Below are positions 19,030 through 27,598 of a DNA stretch of 64,000 nucleotides, one piece after another. Location: positions 124,001 to 188,000 of the forward strand of contig JAAWAB010000015.1 in NCBI GenBank assembly GCA_022791915.1. Direction: 5' to 3'. Source of the DNA: Clostridia bacterium (GTDB lineage: Bacteria > Bacillota > Clostridia > Christensenellales > Pumilibacteraceae). Below the pieces are notes generated by a model. The model worked only from the letters and a program-made list of their open reading frames with translations. It was not told where the DNA came from and made no database searches. Each line of letters begins with the position of its first letter. Positions within the stretch are counted from its first letter, which is position 1. The position numbers were made by a program, and so were the translations under genes.

Positions 19030-20592
19030 ATGACGCGAGAACAGGCGGAAGAGATACTTGCGCGGATTCCCGTTCTTTCGGTTGGGCGCCCCGCAAACAA
19101 AACGGGGCGAGAAAGAAAGCGGCAATCGGACGGCGCGAAAATACGGACGGACGCAATCGAAAAAGTGCGCCCCGATTTTCCCGTAGCGTCGTTAAAGCGC
19201 AACGAAAACGTTGTATTGCCGCCGCTATGCAAAAAATCCGCACTACCCGACGACGGCGTGTTTCATACCTGGAAATCGTTGCCGCAAATCGAAAAGTTTA
19301 CCGATATTTCCGTTTTTCCCGCTGATTCGGCGGGGCGGGAAAAAGACGACCCCATGTATAAAAAGCAGGGAGAAGAATTCTTTTCCGCCGTGGCATTGCG
19401 TTTTGAAAACGCGAACGTTTCCGCAAAAGAAGAACGCAAACTGCGCGGCAGGTTGAGCACGCTCAAAACCGAAGAACAACTTCGTAAAGCCGCGCAAGAA
19501 CAAGAAAGAAGGCAGGCGGCGGCAAAAGAGCGCCGTATTGCGAGCGTACACTCCAAACGGGCAACCGCCGACGCGCGGGAAACGATGACGCCGTGGCACA
19601 AGAGAGCGGCTATGCTACTGATTCCCGTCGTGTTGGTTGCGTTTCTGCTTTTTGGCGTTGTTGTGCCGCTTGTTTCGTATAAGGCGTGTACGAGCGGAAA
19701 AAATACGTATACAGTTCAAGACGGGTTTGTATTTTTCGAATACGCCGACGGTATGGTGAGCGTGTCGGCGCCCGAATATGCCGAGAACGTGCGGTTTCCG
19801 TCGTCGTATCGGGGCAAGCCCGTTACGGTTATCGAATGCCCCGAGTCCACGAAGAAAAATGCGCGTGTGCGCAGCGTCGAAATTCCCGAATCGGTGAAAA
19901 AAATCGGAGCGCGCGCGTTTGCGGGTTGCGTCAATCTGCAAAGCGTCCGTCTTCCCGAAAAGCTGGAAAGCATAGGCGAACAGGCGTTTGCATTGTGCGA
20001 AAATCTTGACGAATTGTATTTGCCCGCCGTGTCGGAAATAGGGAATCTGGCTTTTTATAATTGCGGATCGTTTGAAAAAGTGGAGATTTTACATCCCGAA
20101 GTGCGCTTTAACAATCTTGCTTTTCACGGTTGCACGATTAAGGAAATTACGGCGTCGGTTTCGGTGATTGCCGCTCTGCCCAAGAGCAAAGTAGAAAAGG
20201 TGACGCTTATTCAAGGCGAAAGTATACCGAACTCTCTGTTTTACGGTTGTGCTACTCTTAAAGAAGTGGAGTTTCCCAAAGACGTGGAAGAAATCCATTC
20301 CAACGCTTTTTATATGTGCTCGGCGCTCGAAGAAGCGGAACTGCCCGAAGGAATCACGCTTTTGGGCGACAGCGTTTTTTCGGGTTGCGAAAATCTGAAA
20401 AGAATTACACTGCCGCGCACGCTGACTTCCGTGGGAAAATATCTGTTCGTGAATTGCGCGTGTTTGGAAGAAATCCGTTTCGGCGGTTCGGTGCGCGAAT
20501 GGGAAGAAGTGGAGAAAGACCCCGAGTGGGACGTTTACTTGCGCAACGAGCCGTATTCGATTATTTGTTCCGACGGGGAAGTAACGAGCTGA
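19030..20592 (+). CDS. BspA-type leucine-rich repeat membrane protein
   Basis: TM at AAMLLIPVVLVAFLLFGVVVPLV, then LRR_5 repeats (IPESVKKIGARAFAGCVNLQSVRLPEKLESIGEQAFALCENLDELYLP). Confidence 0.85.
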   Translation: MTREQAEEILARIPVLSVGRPANKTGRERKRQSDGAKIRTDAIEKVRPDFPVASLKRNENVVLPPLCKKSALPDDGVFHTWKSLPQIEKFTDISVFPADSAGREKDDPMYKKQGEEFFSAVALRFENANVSAKEERKLRGRLSTLKTEEQLRKAAQEQERRQAAAKERRIASVHSKRATADARETMTPWHKRAAMLLIPVVLVAFLLFGVVVPLVSYKACTSGKNTYTVQDGFVFFEYADGMVSVSAPEYAENVRFPSSYRGKPVTVIECPESTKKNARVRSVEIPESVKKIGARAFAGCVNLQSVRLPEKLESIGEQAFALCENLDELYLPAVSEIGNLAFYNCGSFEKVEILHPEVRFNNLAFHGCTIKEITASVSVIAALPKSKVEKVTLIQGESIPNSLFYGCATLKEVEFPKDVEEIHSNAFYMCSALEEAELPEGITLLGDSVFSGCENLKRITLPRTLTSVGKYLFVNCACLEEIRFGGSVREWEEVEKDPEWDVYLRNEPYSIICSDGEVTS

Positions 20593-20598
20593 CGTAAA

Positions 20599-22119
20599 TT
20601 GTTTTTACGCGCAAAAAAATGCGCGCGTTTGGCACATACTATCGGTGTGCCGCAAAAAAAAGTAAAATACAATCCCTATCTGCACGGCGGGGCGTGGTTG
20701 CTTACGGCAGCCGCGCTTTTGGGCAAACTGCTCGGCGCCGTATACCGCATACCGCTTACGCGCATTTTGGGTGCGCGCGGCATGGGGCTGTATCAGTCTG
20801 TTTTTCCCACCTACGTATTGCTTGTAACGATTACGGGCGGCGGACTCACGGCGGCAATCAGCAAACTCGTAGCCGAATCGGACGGCGAGTTTCCTTTGCA
20901 CGCGGCAGTGGGGTACACGCTCTGTTTTTCTTTGCCCGTAACGCTTATCGCGGCTCTGCTTTCGCGGGTGATTGCGTCGGCGGCGGGCGCGCCCGCGGCG
21001 GTGTGGGCGTTTTTGGCATTGTTGCCCGGTGTTCCCGTTTCCGCCGTGTGCGCCGTTCTGCGCGGACGCTTTCAGGGCATGGGTAATATGCGTCCGTCGG
21101 CGTGGGGACAGCTTATCGAACAGACGGTAAAATTGATTGCGGGATTGGGCGCCGCTTATGCGTTGTCCCGCGTGTCGCTTTCCGCGTCGGTCGTGGGGTG
21201 TGCGGTGGGCGTTACGGCGGGCGAGATTGCCGCGCTGATTTTTTACCGCCTGTATGCCCGCGGTAAAACCGAATCTACGCCCGCAACCGACTCTGCGGCG
21301 GCAACGGAAAAAGCGGGCGCCGTAGACGATATGTTTTACGGAATCGAAACGCTCACCGAAGCGTCTGCCGAACTTGCGCCGCCTGCTGCCGAGCAAAACG
21401 CCGAAACGCCGTTTGCAATCCGTAAAGATAAAAGGAAAACAAACGGGGATACGGCAAAGATTTTCCGCATGGCGTTTCCCATTACGCTCGGGTTACTCAT
21501 TTTGCCGCTTTGTCAGGTGGCGGATAGTTTTGTGATTGTCAATCTGCTTGTTCGTTACGGCGCGTCGCACGAAGTAGCCACTTCTTTATACGGGCTTGTA
21601 ACCGGTCCCGTGAACGCGCTGGTGAATATGCCCGCCGTCTTTACGGTAGGATTGTGTTCTATGCTGTTGCCCAAAGTATCGCGCATGTTGCGCAAGGGCG
21701 AAAGCATTGCCGATACGGTGAAAAAAACGTTGCTGTTTTCGGTTGCGGCGGGCGTTGTGTTCGTTGCGGGACTCGCGCTGTTTGCGCCGCTCGCCGTGAA
21801 AATTCTGTACGGTAAAAGTTTGGGGCAACCGCAACACACGGTGTCGACGCTCGTTCGTCTGGCGTCTGTGTCGGTGCTGTTTGTGGTGCTCATGCAAACG
21901 TCGGCGGCGGTGTTGCAGGGCGGCGGAAGGTCGTACGTGCCTGCGCTCAATCTGGCGATTGCCGCTATAATAAAAGAAACGCTCAATTTCGTATTGTTGC
22001 CTCGCATGGGAATTTACGGATTCGTGGTTGCCACCGATATTTTTTACGCCGTGGCTTGTCTGCTCGACGTTGCGGCTCTCTCGGGTTTTTTGCTCGGATT
22101 GCGCAAAAAGAAGGAATAA
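20599..22119 (+). CDS. SpoVB-like MOP-superfamily polysaccharide/lipid flippase
   Basis: About 12 TM protein; LLGKLLGAVYRIPLTRILGARGMGLYQSVFPTYVLLVTITGGGLTAAISKLVAE. The start may be the downstream GTG (VPQKKVKYNPYLHG). Confidence 0.8.
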   Translation: MFLRAKKCARLAHTIGVPQKKVKYNPYLHGGAWLLTAAALLGKLLGAVYRIPLTRILGARGMGLYQSVFPTYVLLVTITGGGLTAAISKLVAESDGEFPLHAAVGYTLCFSLPVTLIAALLSRVIASAAGAPAAVWAFLALLPGVPVSAVCAVLRGRFQGMGNMRPSAWGQLIEQTVKLIAGLGAAYALSRVSLSASVVGCAVGVTAGEIAALIFYRLYARGKTESTPATDSAAATEKAGAVDDMFYGIETLTEASAELAPPAAEQNAETPFAIRKDKRKTNGDTAKIFRMAFPITLGLLILPLCQVADSFVIVNLLVRYGASHEVATSLYGLVTGPVNALVNMPAVFTVGLCSMLLPKVSRMLRKGESIADTVKKTLLFSVAAGVVFVAGLALFAPLAVKILYGKSLGQPQHTVSTLVRLASVSVLFVVLMQTSAAVLQGGGRSYVPALNLAIAAIIKETLNFVLLPRMGIYGFVVATDIFYAVACLLDVAALSGFLLGLRKKKE

Positions 22120-22122
22120 AAC

Positions 22123-22166
22123 ACCGTCTCGAAAAAAATTCGGAAATTTCGGGGCGGTTATTTTAT
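22123..22166 (+). terminator. Intrinsic terminator after the flippase gene
   Basis: ACCGTCTCGAAAaaaattcggaaTTTCGGGGCGGTtattttat; 12-bp stem with two G-U pairs. Confidence 0.6.
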
Positions 22167-22280
22167 CACACCGTCCCGAATCCTTCATATTATAAAATAG
22201 AGATATCTCGTAAGCCAAAGAAAAAACGGAAAAAGTGCGCATGAAGAACGCTGTACAACGGAGAAAAAGCCGCAAAGTGC

Positions 22281-22440
22281 CGTTGTGTGCGGCGCGGGCG
22301 TGAAACCGGTGACGAACACGCTTGCATACAACGGGCTTTGTTGCTCGGATTTTTAGGCAAGAGAACGAAAAAAACAACGTTCTTTTGCAAAAGGGGGTTG
22401 TTGCCGCGACTCGGGGCGAAAAAAGCGGACTTGTCGCGGC
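22281..22440 (+). ncRNA. Structured leader RNA upstream of the Cys-rich small protein (class unknown)
   Basis: Three helices: 22281-22290/22324-22333 (10 bp, one GU; encloses gcgtg/cacgc), 22357-22367/22378-22388 (11 bp, one GU), 22403-22410/22433-22440 (8 bp perfect). Confidence 0.5.
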
Positions 22441-22482
22441 GGAAATCCTCACATTTTCCATTCTGACAAGGAGGACAAAGCA

Positions 22483-22665
22483 ATGTTCAACAACTGCGGG
22501 AACGATATGTTTCTGATTATCCTGCTCCTTTGCTGCTGCGGCGGCGGACGGGACAACGGCTGCGGCTGCTACGAAAAGAAAGGATGCGACTGCTCGGATA
22601 TGCTGTTGTGGTACTTACTTCTCAATTGCTGCTGCGGCGGCGGAAGAGATTGCTGCTGCAAATAA
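22483..22665 (+). CDS. Cysteine-rich small membrane-like protein with internal repeat
   Basis: MFNNCGNDMFLIILLLCCCGGGRDNGCGCYEKKGCDCSDMLLWYLLLNCCCGGGRDCCCK; strong RBS aaggaggacaaagcaATG; terminator downstream. Confidence 0.85.
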   Translation: MFNNCGNDMFLIILLLCCCGGGRDNGCGCYEKKGCDCSDMLLWYLLLNCCCGGGRDCCCK

Positions 22666-22713
22666 GGCGCAGGCAAAACGAAGGCAAATTACGGCGAAAC
22701 AATCCGCCGAACG

Positions 22714-22758
22714 AAAAAAAGCGAGGCTTTCCCCGTGGGGCGAGCCTCGTCTTTTTTT
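22714..22758 (+). terminator. Intrinsic terminator
   Basis: aaaaaaaGCGAGGCTttCCCCgtGGGGcgAGCCTCGTcttttttt. Confidence 0.9.
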
Positions 22759-22798
22759 GCATAAATGGGGCGCTTATCCACATATAAAGAAAAAACGC

Positions 22799-22827
22799 TT
22801 GCTAATAAACGGGTTTGGTGATACAAT
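22799..22827 (+). promoter_or_regulatory. Promoter of the HNH gene
   Basis: TTGCTA - 17 nt - TACAAT. Confidence 0.6.
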
Positions 22828-22903
22828 AATATAATTAAATAAGATTTTACGGTACAAACGGCATATATAATCAGCAGGAAACCACGTTCGGAGGATATAA
22901 AAA

Positions 22904-24475
22904 ATGACGTTGCTCGATTTTTATCTCGAAAAAAACGGACTGAAAAAATGGCAGGATACGTTAAACGGCGGCGCCGACAATACCTATCTGTTCGATTTTA
23001 CCACCAATTTCCGCACGTTGCACAAATTTGAAGAAGGATTTCGCACGTTCAAAAAAATCTGCGAGATGTCCGAAGACGAAAAAAAGGCGTATGCGGAAGA
23101 AAGCCCCGAAAAGGCGAAGTCGTTCATGAACAACATGATGCGCACCAAACTGTTTTACACCAAGGGCGGCAAACCCGTTCCCACTGTAAAGGGCGAAACG
23201 TTTGAAAAGTTTTTGGGCGAGAAGATGAGCGAAGACGACAAGTGGTTCGTGGATTTTCTGTTTGTGGCGGATTCGTATTTTTCGCTGAAAACCAACTATA
23301 TTTTTTCGCAGACCGACTACGTGTTTTCGCAGTGGGAAAAAGCGGGCTATTCGGTGGGGCAGATTTACAACGCGCTCATTTATCTTTTTAACGTGCGCGA
23401 TGCGGTGATGGAAGAGTTTTTGCGCACCGAATATATTGTAATGATTACTTTTTTGAACGACCCCGAATTTTTGAGCGCCTACCGCGAAAGCAGCGAATTC
23501 GAGAAAAACGAATTGCACGAATATTTGGTGGATAACTATTCCAAAGGGCGATATACCTGTATTATCACGTCCCGCTTTGCGCCCACCGCGCTCACCGACT
23601 GCGACACGGTGCTCGACGACGCCAAAATTCTGTTTTTCGCGCACTATCTCAAAAACAGTCACCCTATCAGTTTGGAAGATATGCTCGATATCTTCGAGCA
23701 GGTGTACACGCGGTTCTACCGATTAAACGCCAAGCGGGTGATGAACTTTATCATGATGTACGAAGACGTGTTCCGCATGACCTATCTCAATCTGTTTTCG
23801 GATATGCAGGATTTTTACATGGGGTTGCAGTTAGACGGTAAAGCGCTTGCCACCACCAAAGAAAAATTCAGCGAAGAAGAACTGAAAAAGGCGCTACTCG
23901 AACCGCTTGATTACACCACAACCGAAACGGTGGAAACGCTCGTAAAGGTGAACACCATGTTTTCGGCGGCGGCAAAGGCGGAGTCGGGGCACCGGTGCGT
24001 TTTGGAAGACGTGAACGGTTGCCGCTACTTTACCGAAAAAGAGAGCGGCTTACCCTATCTCGAAGTGCATCAGATCATTCCGCGCGATTATGCGGGCGAG
24101 TTCAACGTGAGTATCGAGCGCACGTCGAACTACGTGTCGCTTTGCCCGCATTGCCACCGCTTAATCCATAATGCGGCGGACAGCGAGCGATTCAAGGCGC
24201 TATCCGCGCTGTACTGGTCGCGCAAAGAGCGTTTGGACGCCGACGGAATCGTGCCCACAAGCGAACTTTTGTTCGCCATATACGGCATAGAGCAGGGTAA
24301 ACTCGACCCCGGGCAGAACGACTTTTCCAAACCGCTGTTGCAGGCGGCGCAACCCAAGCTGGCGGCGGGAAAGGGCGACGGCAAAACGACAACCGATAAA
24401 AAGACGGCGGAAAAGGCGGCGCCGAAAAAATCCGCAAAGCCGACTGCGGCGAAAAAGGCGGTAAAAAAGAAATAA
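22904..24475 (+). CDS. HNH-endonuclease-domain protein with Lys/Ala/Pro-rich tail
   Basis: GHRCVLEDVNG...YLEVHQIIPRDYAGEFNVSIERTSNYVSLCPHCHRLIHNA; C-terminus TTTDKKTAEKAAPKKSAKPTAAKKAVKKK. RBS cggaggatataaaaaATG. Confidence 0.8.
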   Translation: MTLLDFYLEKNGLKKWQDTLNGGADNTYLFDFTTNFRTLHKFEEGFRTFKKICEMSEDEKKAYAEESPEKAKSFMNNMMRTKLFYTKGGKPVPTVKGETFEKFLGEKMSEDDKWFVDFLFVADSYFSLKTNYIFSQTDYVFSQWEKAGYSVGQIYNALIYLFNVRDAVMEEFLRTEYIVMITFLNDPEFLSAYRESSEFEKNELHEYLVDNYSKGRYTCIITSRFAPTALTDCDTVLDDAKILFFAHYLKNSHPISLEDMLDIFEQVYTRFYRLNAKRVMNFIMMYEDVFRMTYLNLFSDMQDFYMGLQLDGKALATTKEKFSEEELKKALLEPLDYTTTETVETLVKVNTMFSAAAKAESGHRCVLEDVNGCRYFTEKESGLPYLEVHQIIPRDYAGEFNVSIERTSNYVSLCPHCHRLIHNAADSERFKALSALYWSRKERLDADGIVPTSELLFAIYGIEQGKLDPGQNDFSKPLLQAAQPKLAAGKGDGKTTTDKKTAEKAAPKKSAKPTAAKKAVKKK

Positions 24476-24480
24476 CGGAG

Positions 24481-24607
24481 CGGACGAAAGTCCGATTCCC
24501 CCATGCCCGCAAGGGCAGGCGCGGCAGATTTGGAAAAATCGCCGTTGCCGTATGTATAAACGGTAGTGTATAAGCAGGCTATTCTCGCCCGATACTATGA
24601 GAAAGCC
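24481..24607 (+). promoter_or_regulatory. Candidate structured leader (tandem hairpins) upstream of ECF S component/coaX
   Basis: cggac-GAAA-gtccg (24481-24494), tgccc-GCAA-gggca (24504-24517), cggc-a-gattt-ggaa-aaatc-gccg (24522-24544), ggct-a-ttctc...gagaa-agcc (24577-24607). Confidence 0.45.
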
Positions 24608-24621
24608 GAGCGGAGAGAAGT

Positions 24622-25263
24622 ATGAAAAATAACGTAAAAACGATTGCGGTGTGCGCCGTCACGTTCGCGCTGACCGCCGTGTTGGGGCTGTTGCCGTACG
24701 TGTTTCTGATTCCGTTGCTGTTCACCTGTGTGACACGCGACTGGAAATTAACGCTTGCCGAATCGCTGTTTTTCGGCGTGTTGAGTTTGTGTTATGCGTA
24801 TATCAGCCCCGCGCCCACGCCCGTATCGATTGCGTTCATGGAAAATCCCTGGTTGCCCATAGTGCCCCGATTGTTTGTGGGGTTGGGGTGCCACGGTGCG
24901 TACGTGCTCATGCGCCGCGCGTTCCGCGGCAAAACGGGTAAAGCGGCGGTTGCCGTGCCCGTTATCGTGGCGTGCGCCGTGGGGTCGCTACTCAATACGG
25001 GACTGATTGTGCCGCTTTTGTGGGCGGTTGCGGGTAATTCGCTCGGTTTGGGCGTTGTGTGGGTGTCGTCTACGCTTATTTCGGGCGCAATCGAATTGTG
25101 CGTCGCGCTTGCGGTTGTGCCGCCGCTCGCCGTAACGGTGGGCAAGGCGTTGCGTTTGCCCGATTACGTGCGCAAAACGGTTAAAACGGAAAACGGCGGT
25201 TCGGATTCGTCTGCGCAGGGAATTGCGCCCGCGGAACAGAGCGAGTCGCGGAAAACGGAATAA
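24622..25263 (+). CDS. ECF transporter S-component-like membrane protein
   Basis: About 6 TM; VKTIAVCAVTFALTAVLGLLPYVFLIPLLF...FMENPWLPIVPRLFVGLGCHGAYVLMRRAF; upstream of coaX. Confidence 0.7.
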   Translation: MKNNVKTIAVCAVTFALTAVLGLLPYVFLIPLLFTCVTRDWKLTLAESLFFGVLSLCYAYISPAPTPVSIAFMENPWLPIVPRLFVGLGCHGAYVLMRRAFRGKTGKAAVAVPVIVACAVGSLLNTGLIVPLLWAVAGNSLGLGVVWVSSTLISGAIELCVALAVVPPLAVTVGKALRLPDYVRKTVKTENGGSDSSAQGIAPAEQSESRKTE

Positions 25264-25278
25264 AAGGAGAAAAAGCAG

Positions 25279-26055
25279 TTGCTTCTTGTTATCGATATCG
25301 GCAATACCAATGTAAAAATGGCGGTGTTTCGCGGCGACGAAATCGTCATGTCGTTGCGCCTTGCTACCGTGGTGGGCAAAACGAGCGACGAATACGGCTT
25401 GAACGTTAAAAATCTGCTTTCGGGCGGTGGCGTGGCGGCAACCGACATTACCGCCGTGATTATGAGCAGTGTAAACCCCAATCTCAACTACACGTTCGAG
25501 CACATGGTGCGGTACTATTTTAAGGTAAAGCCCATGATTGTGGGCGCGGGAATCAAAACGGGGTTGGATATTCGCTACAACGACCCCAAAGGATTGGGAA
25601 GCGATAGGATTGTCAATTCGGTGGCGGCGTACCACACCTACGGCGGACCCGTTATTGTGGTGGATTGCGGCACGGCTACCACGTTCAACGTGATAGGCGA
25701 AAAGGGCGAGTTTTTGGGCGGGCTGATTTCGTTCGGACTCAAAACGAGCGCCGACGCGCTTTCCGATTGCACCGCAAAACTTCCCAAAATCGAACTGACG
25801 CTGCCGCCCGACGTGGTATGCAAAACCACGATAGCCAACATGCAATCGGGCGTTATTCACGGATTCGTGGGCATGGTGGAGCACATTATCAAAAAAATCA
25901 GAGAAGAAACGGGATTTTCCACCGCAAAAGTTGTGGCAACGGGCGGTTTGAGCGAATTGCTCGGCACGCAGGACAGCTCTGTGGATATATTCGACCGCAC
26001 GCTCACGTTGCGCGGACTGAACATTATATATAAGATGAACACGGCAGGCAAATAG
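25279..26055 (+). CDS. coaX: Type III pantothenate kinase
   Basis: MLLVIDIGNTNVKMAVFRGDEIV...LGSDRIVNSVAAYHTYGGPVIVVDCGTATTFNVIGEKGEFLGGLISFG. TTG start. Confidence 0.93.
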   Translation: MLLVIDIGNTNVKMAVFRGDEIVMSLRLATVVGKTSDEYGLNVKNLLSGGGVAATDITAVIMSSVNPNLNYTFEHMVRYYFKVKPMIVGAGIKTGLDIRYNDPKGLGSDRIVNSVAAYHTYGGPVIVVDCGTATTFNVIGEKGEFLGGLISFGLKTSADALSDCTAKLPKIELTLPPDVVCKTTIANMQSGVIHGFVGMVEHIIKKIREETGFSTAKVVATGGLSELLGTQDSSVDIFDRTLTLRGLNIIYKMNTAGK

Positions 26056-26086
26056 GCGGAACGCGCAAAAAGGAGAACAAAAGCAG

Positions 26087-27370
26087 ATGGCGGCAAAAAA
26101 AGTAAACGTGGCAATTTTGGGATTGGGCACCGTGGGCGGCGGCACCTATGATATTCTCACGCAAAATCACGATATGATTGTGCGCACGCAGGGGCTGGAT
26201 TTTTGCGTGCGCCGCGTACTCGACCGCGACCGTGACCGTGTGGTTGCCCGCGGCGTTTCGCCCGACGCGGTTACGTGCAATATCGACGACATAGTAAACG
26301 ATAAAGAAATCGACGTCGTGGTGGAAACTATGGGGGGCGTGGAGCCTGCGGGGTCGTTTATCGCCAAATTGCTGGAAAGCGGCAAAACGGTGGTTACCGC
26401 CAATAAAGAACTGATAGGCAAGTGCTGGCACAAACTGGAACCGATAGCCAAAGCGCACGGCGCGGGACTGTATTTCGAGGCGAGTTGCGTGGGCGGCGTT
26501 CCCATTATCCGCACGCTCAATGAAAGCATGCAGGCGAATCATATCTGCGAGTTATACGGTATAATAAACGGCACCACCAACTATATACTCACCAAAATGA
26601 CCGAAGAAGGGCTTTCGTACGAAACGGCGCTGCGCGAGGCGCAACAGCTCGGGTATGCCGAGTTCAATCCTTCCGCCGACGTGGACGGATTCGACGCGGT
26701 GTATAAACTTGCCATTTTGTCGTCGCTTGCCTTTCATACGTCTATTCCGTATACGCACATATACCGCGAAGGAATCACGCGCATAACGGCAGACGACATA
26801 AAGAGTGCGAACGAACTCGGATACGTTGTGAAATTGCTCGCTATCGGACGCAGAGAAGGAAACCGAATCGAGGCGCGCGTGCACCCCACGTTTGTGCCCA
26901 AAGACCACCCGCTTGCGTCGGTGCGCGGCGCGTTTAATGCCGTTTTGCTTACGGGCGACTTTGTGGACGACATCATGCTGTACGGCAGGGGAGCGGGCGC
27001 CCGCCCCACGGGCAGCGCCATTGTGTCGGACGTGGTGTTCGCCGCCAAACGCAAAACGCACGAATACACTGATTTTGCCGTTTCGGACAAGCCCGACGCG
27101 GGCATGGAGATTGCCGACGATTTTACGTCTAAATATTACATTGCGCTCACCGCTTGCGACCGTGCGGGCGTTCTGGCGCAGGTGGCGAAAATTCTGGGCG
27201 ACTGCGGCGTGTCCATAGGCACCATTCTGCAAAAGGAAGGAAAGGGCGAACACGCCACCATTACGTTTTTAACGCACACGGCGAGCGAAAAGGCGGTAAC
27301 CGAAGCGCTTGCAAGAATCGAAAAGCTGGAATACGTGCGCAGTATCGATAGCCTTGTGCGTTGTTTATAG
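26087..27370 (+). CDS. hom: Homoserine dehydrogenase (ACT domain)
   Basis: VAILGLGTVGGGTYDIL, VVTANKELIGKCW, GIINGTTNYILTKM, C-terminal ACT domain. Confidence 0.95.
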   Translation: MAAKKVNVAILGLGTVGGGTYDILTQNHDMIVRTQGLDFCVRRVLDRDRDRVVARGVSPDAVTCNIDDIVNDKEIDVVVETMGGVEPAGSFIAKLLESGKTVVTANKELIGKCWHKLEPIAKAHGAGLYFEASCVGGVPIIRTLNESMQANHICELYGIINGTTNYILTKMTEEGLSYETALREAQQLGYAEFNPSADVDGFDAVYKLAILSSLAFHTSIPYTHIYREGITRITADDIKSANELGYVVKLLAIGRREGNRIEARVHPTFVPKDHPLASVRGAFNAVLLTGDFVDDIMLYGRGAGARPTGSAIVSDVVFAAKRKTHEYTDFAVSDKPDAGMEIADDFTSKYYIALTACDRAGVLAQVAKILGDCGVSIGTILQKEGKGEHATITFLTHTASEKAVTEALARIEKLEYVRSIDSLVRCL

Positions 27371-27519
27371 TGTGCGCTTGCCGTTTGTGTGCCGCTCATA
27401 CACTAAAAATTCGGATTTGGGCAAAAGAGCGGGCGTGCGCCGCATAAAAACGGCGATTTGACAGATAATAGCTTTGCAATTAAATGTTAATTTGTTTGCG
27501 AAATTGATTGCTATTTCGT

Positions 27520-27549
27520 TTGACAAATACATGTCCGATAATGTATAAT
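27520..27549 (+). promoter_or_regulatory. Sigma-A type promoter of the surface protein gene
   Basis: TTGACA - 18 nt - TATAAT. Confidence 0.8.
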
Positions 27550-27598
27550 TGCAAATGTTACAGTACAAATTTTACTTTCTACCAGGAGATTTCGATTG

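Noticed and set aside
22391-22440. T-box-like segment (aagggggttgttgccgcgac) in the Cys-rich gene leader
   Set aside because: Only the ccgcg part resembles the T-box AGGGTGGNACCGCG. The UGGN element is missing and no Stem I/specifier or poly-U terminator was found.
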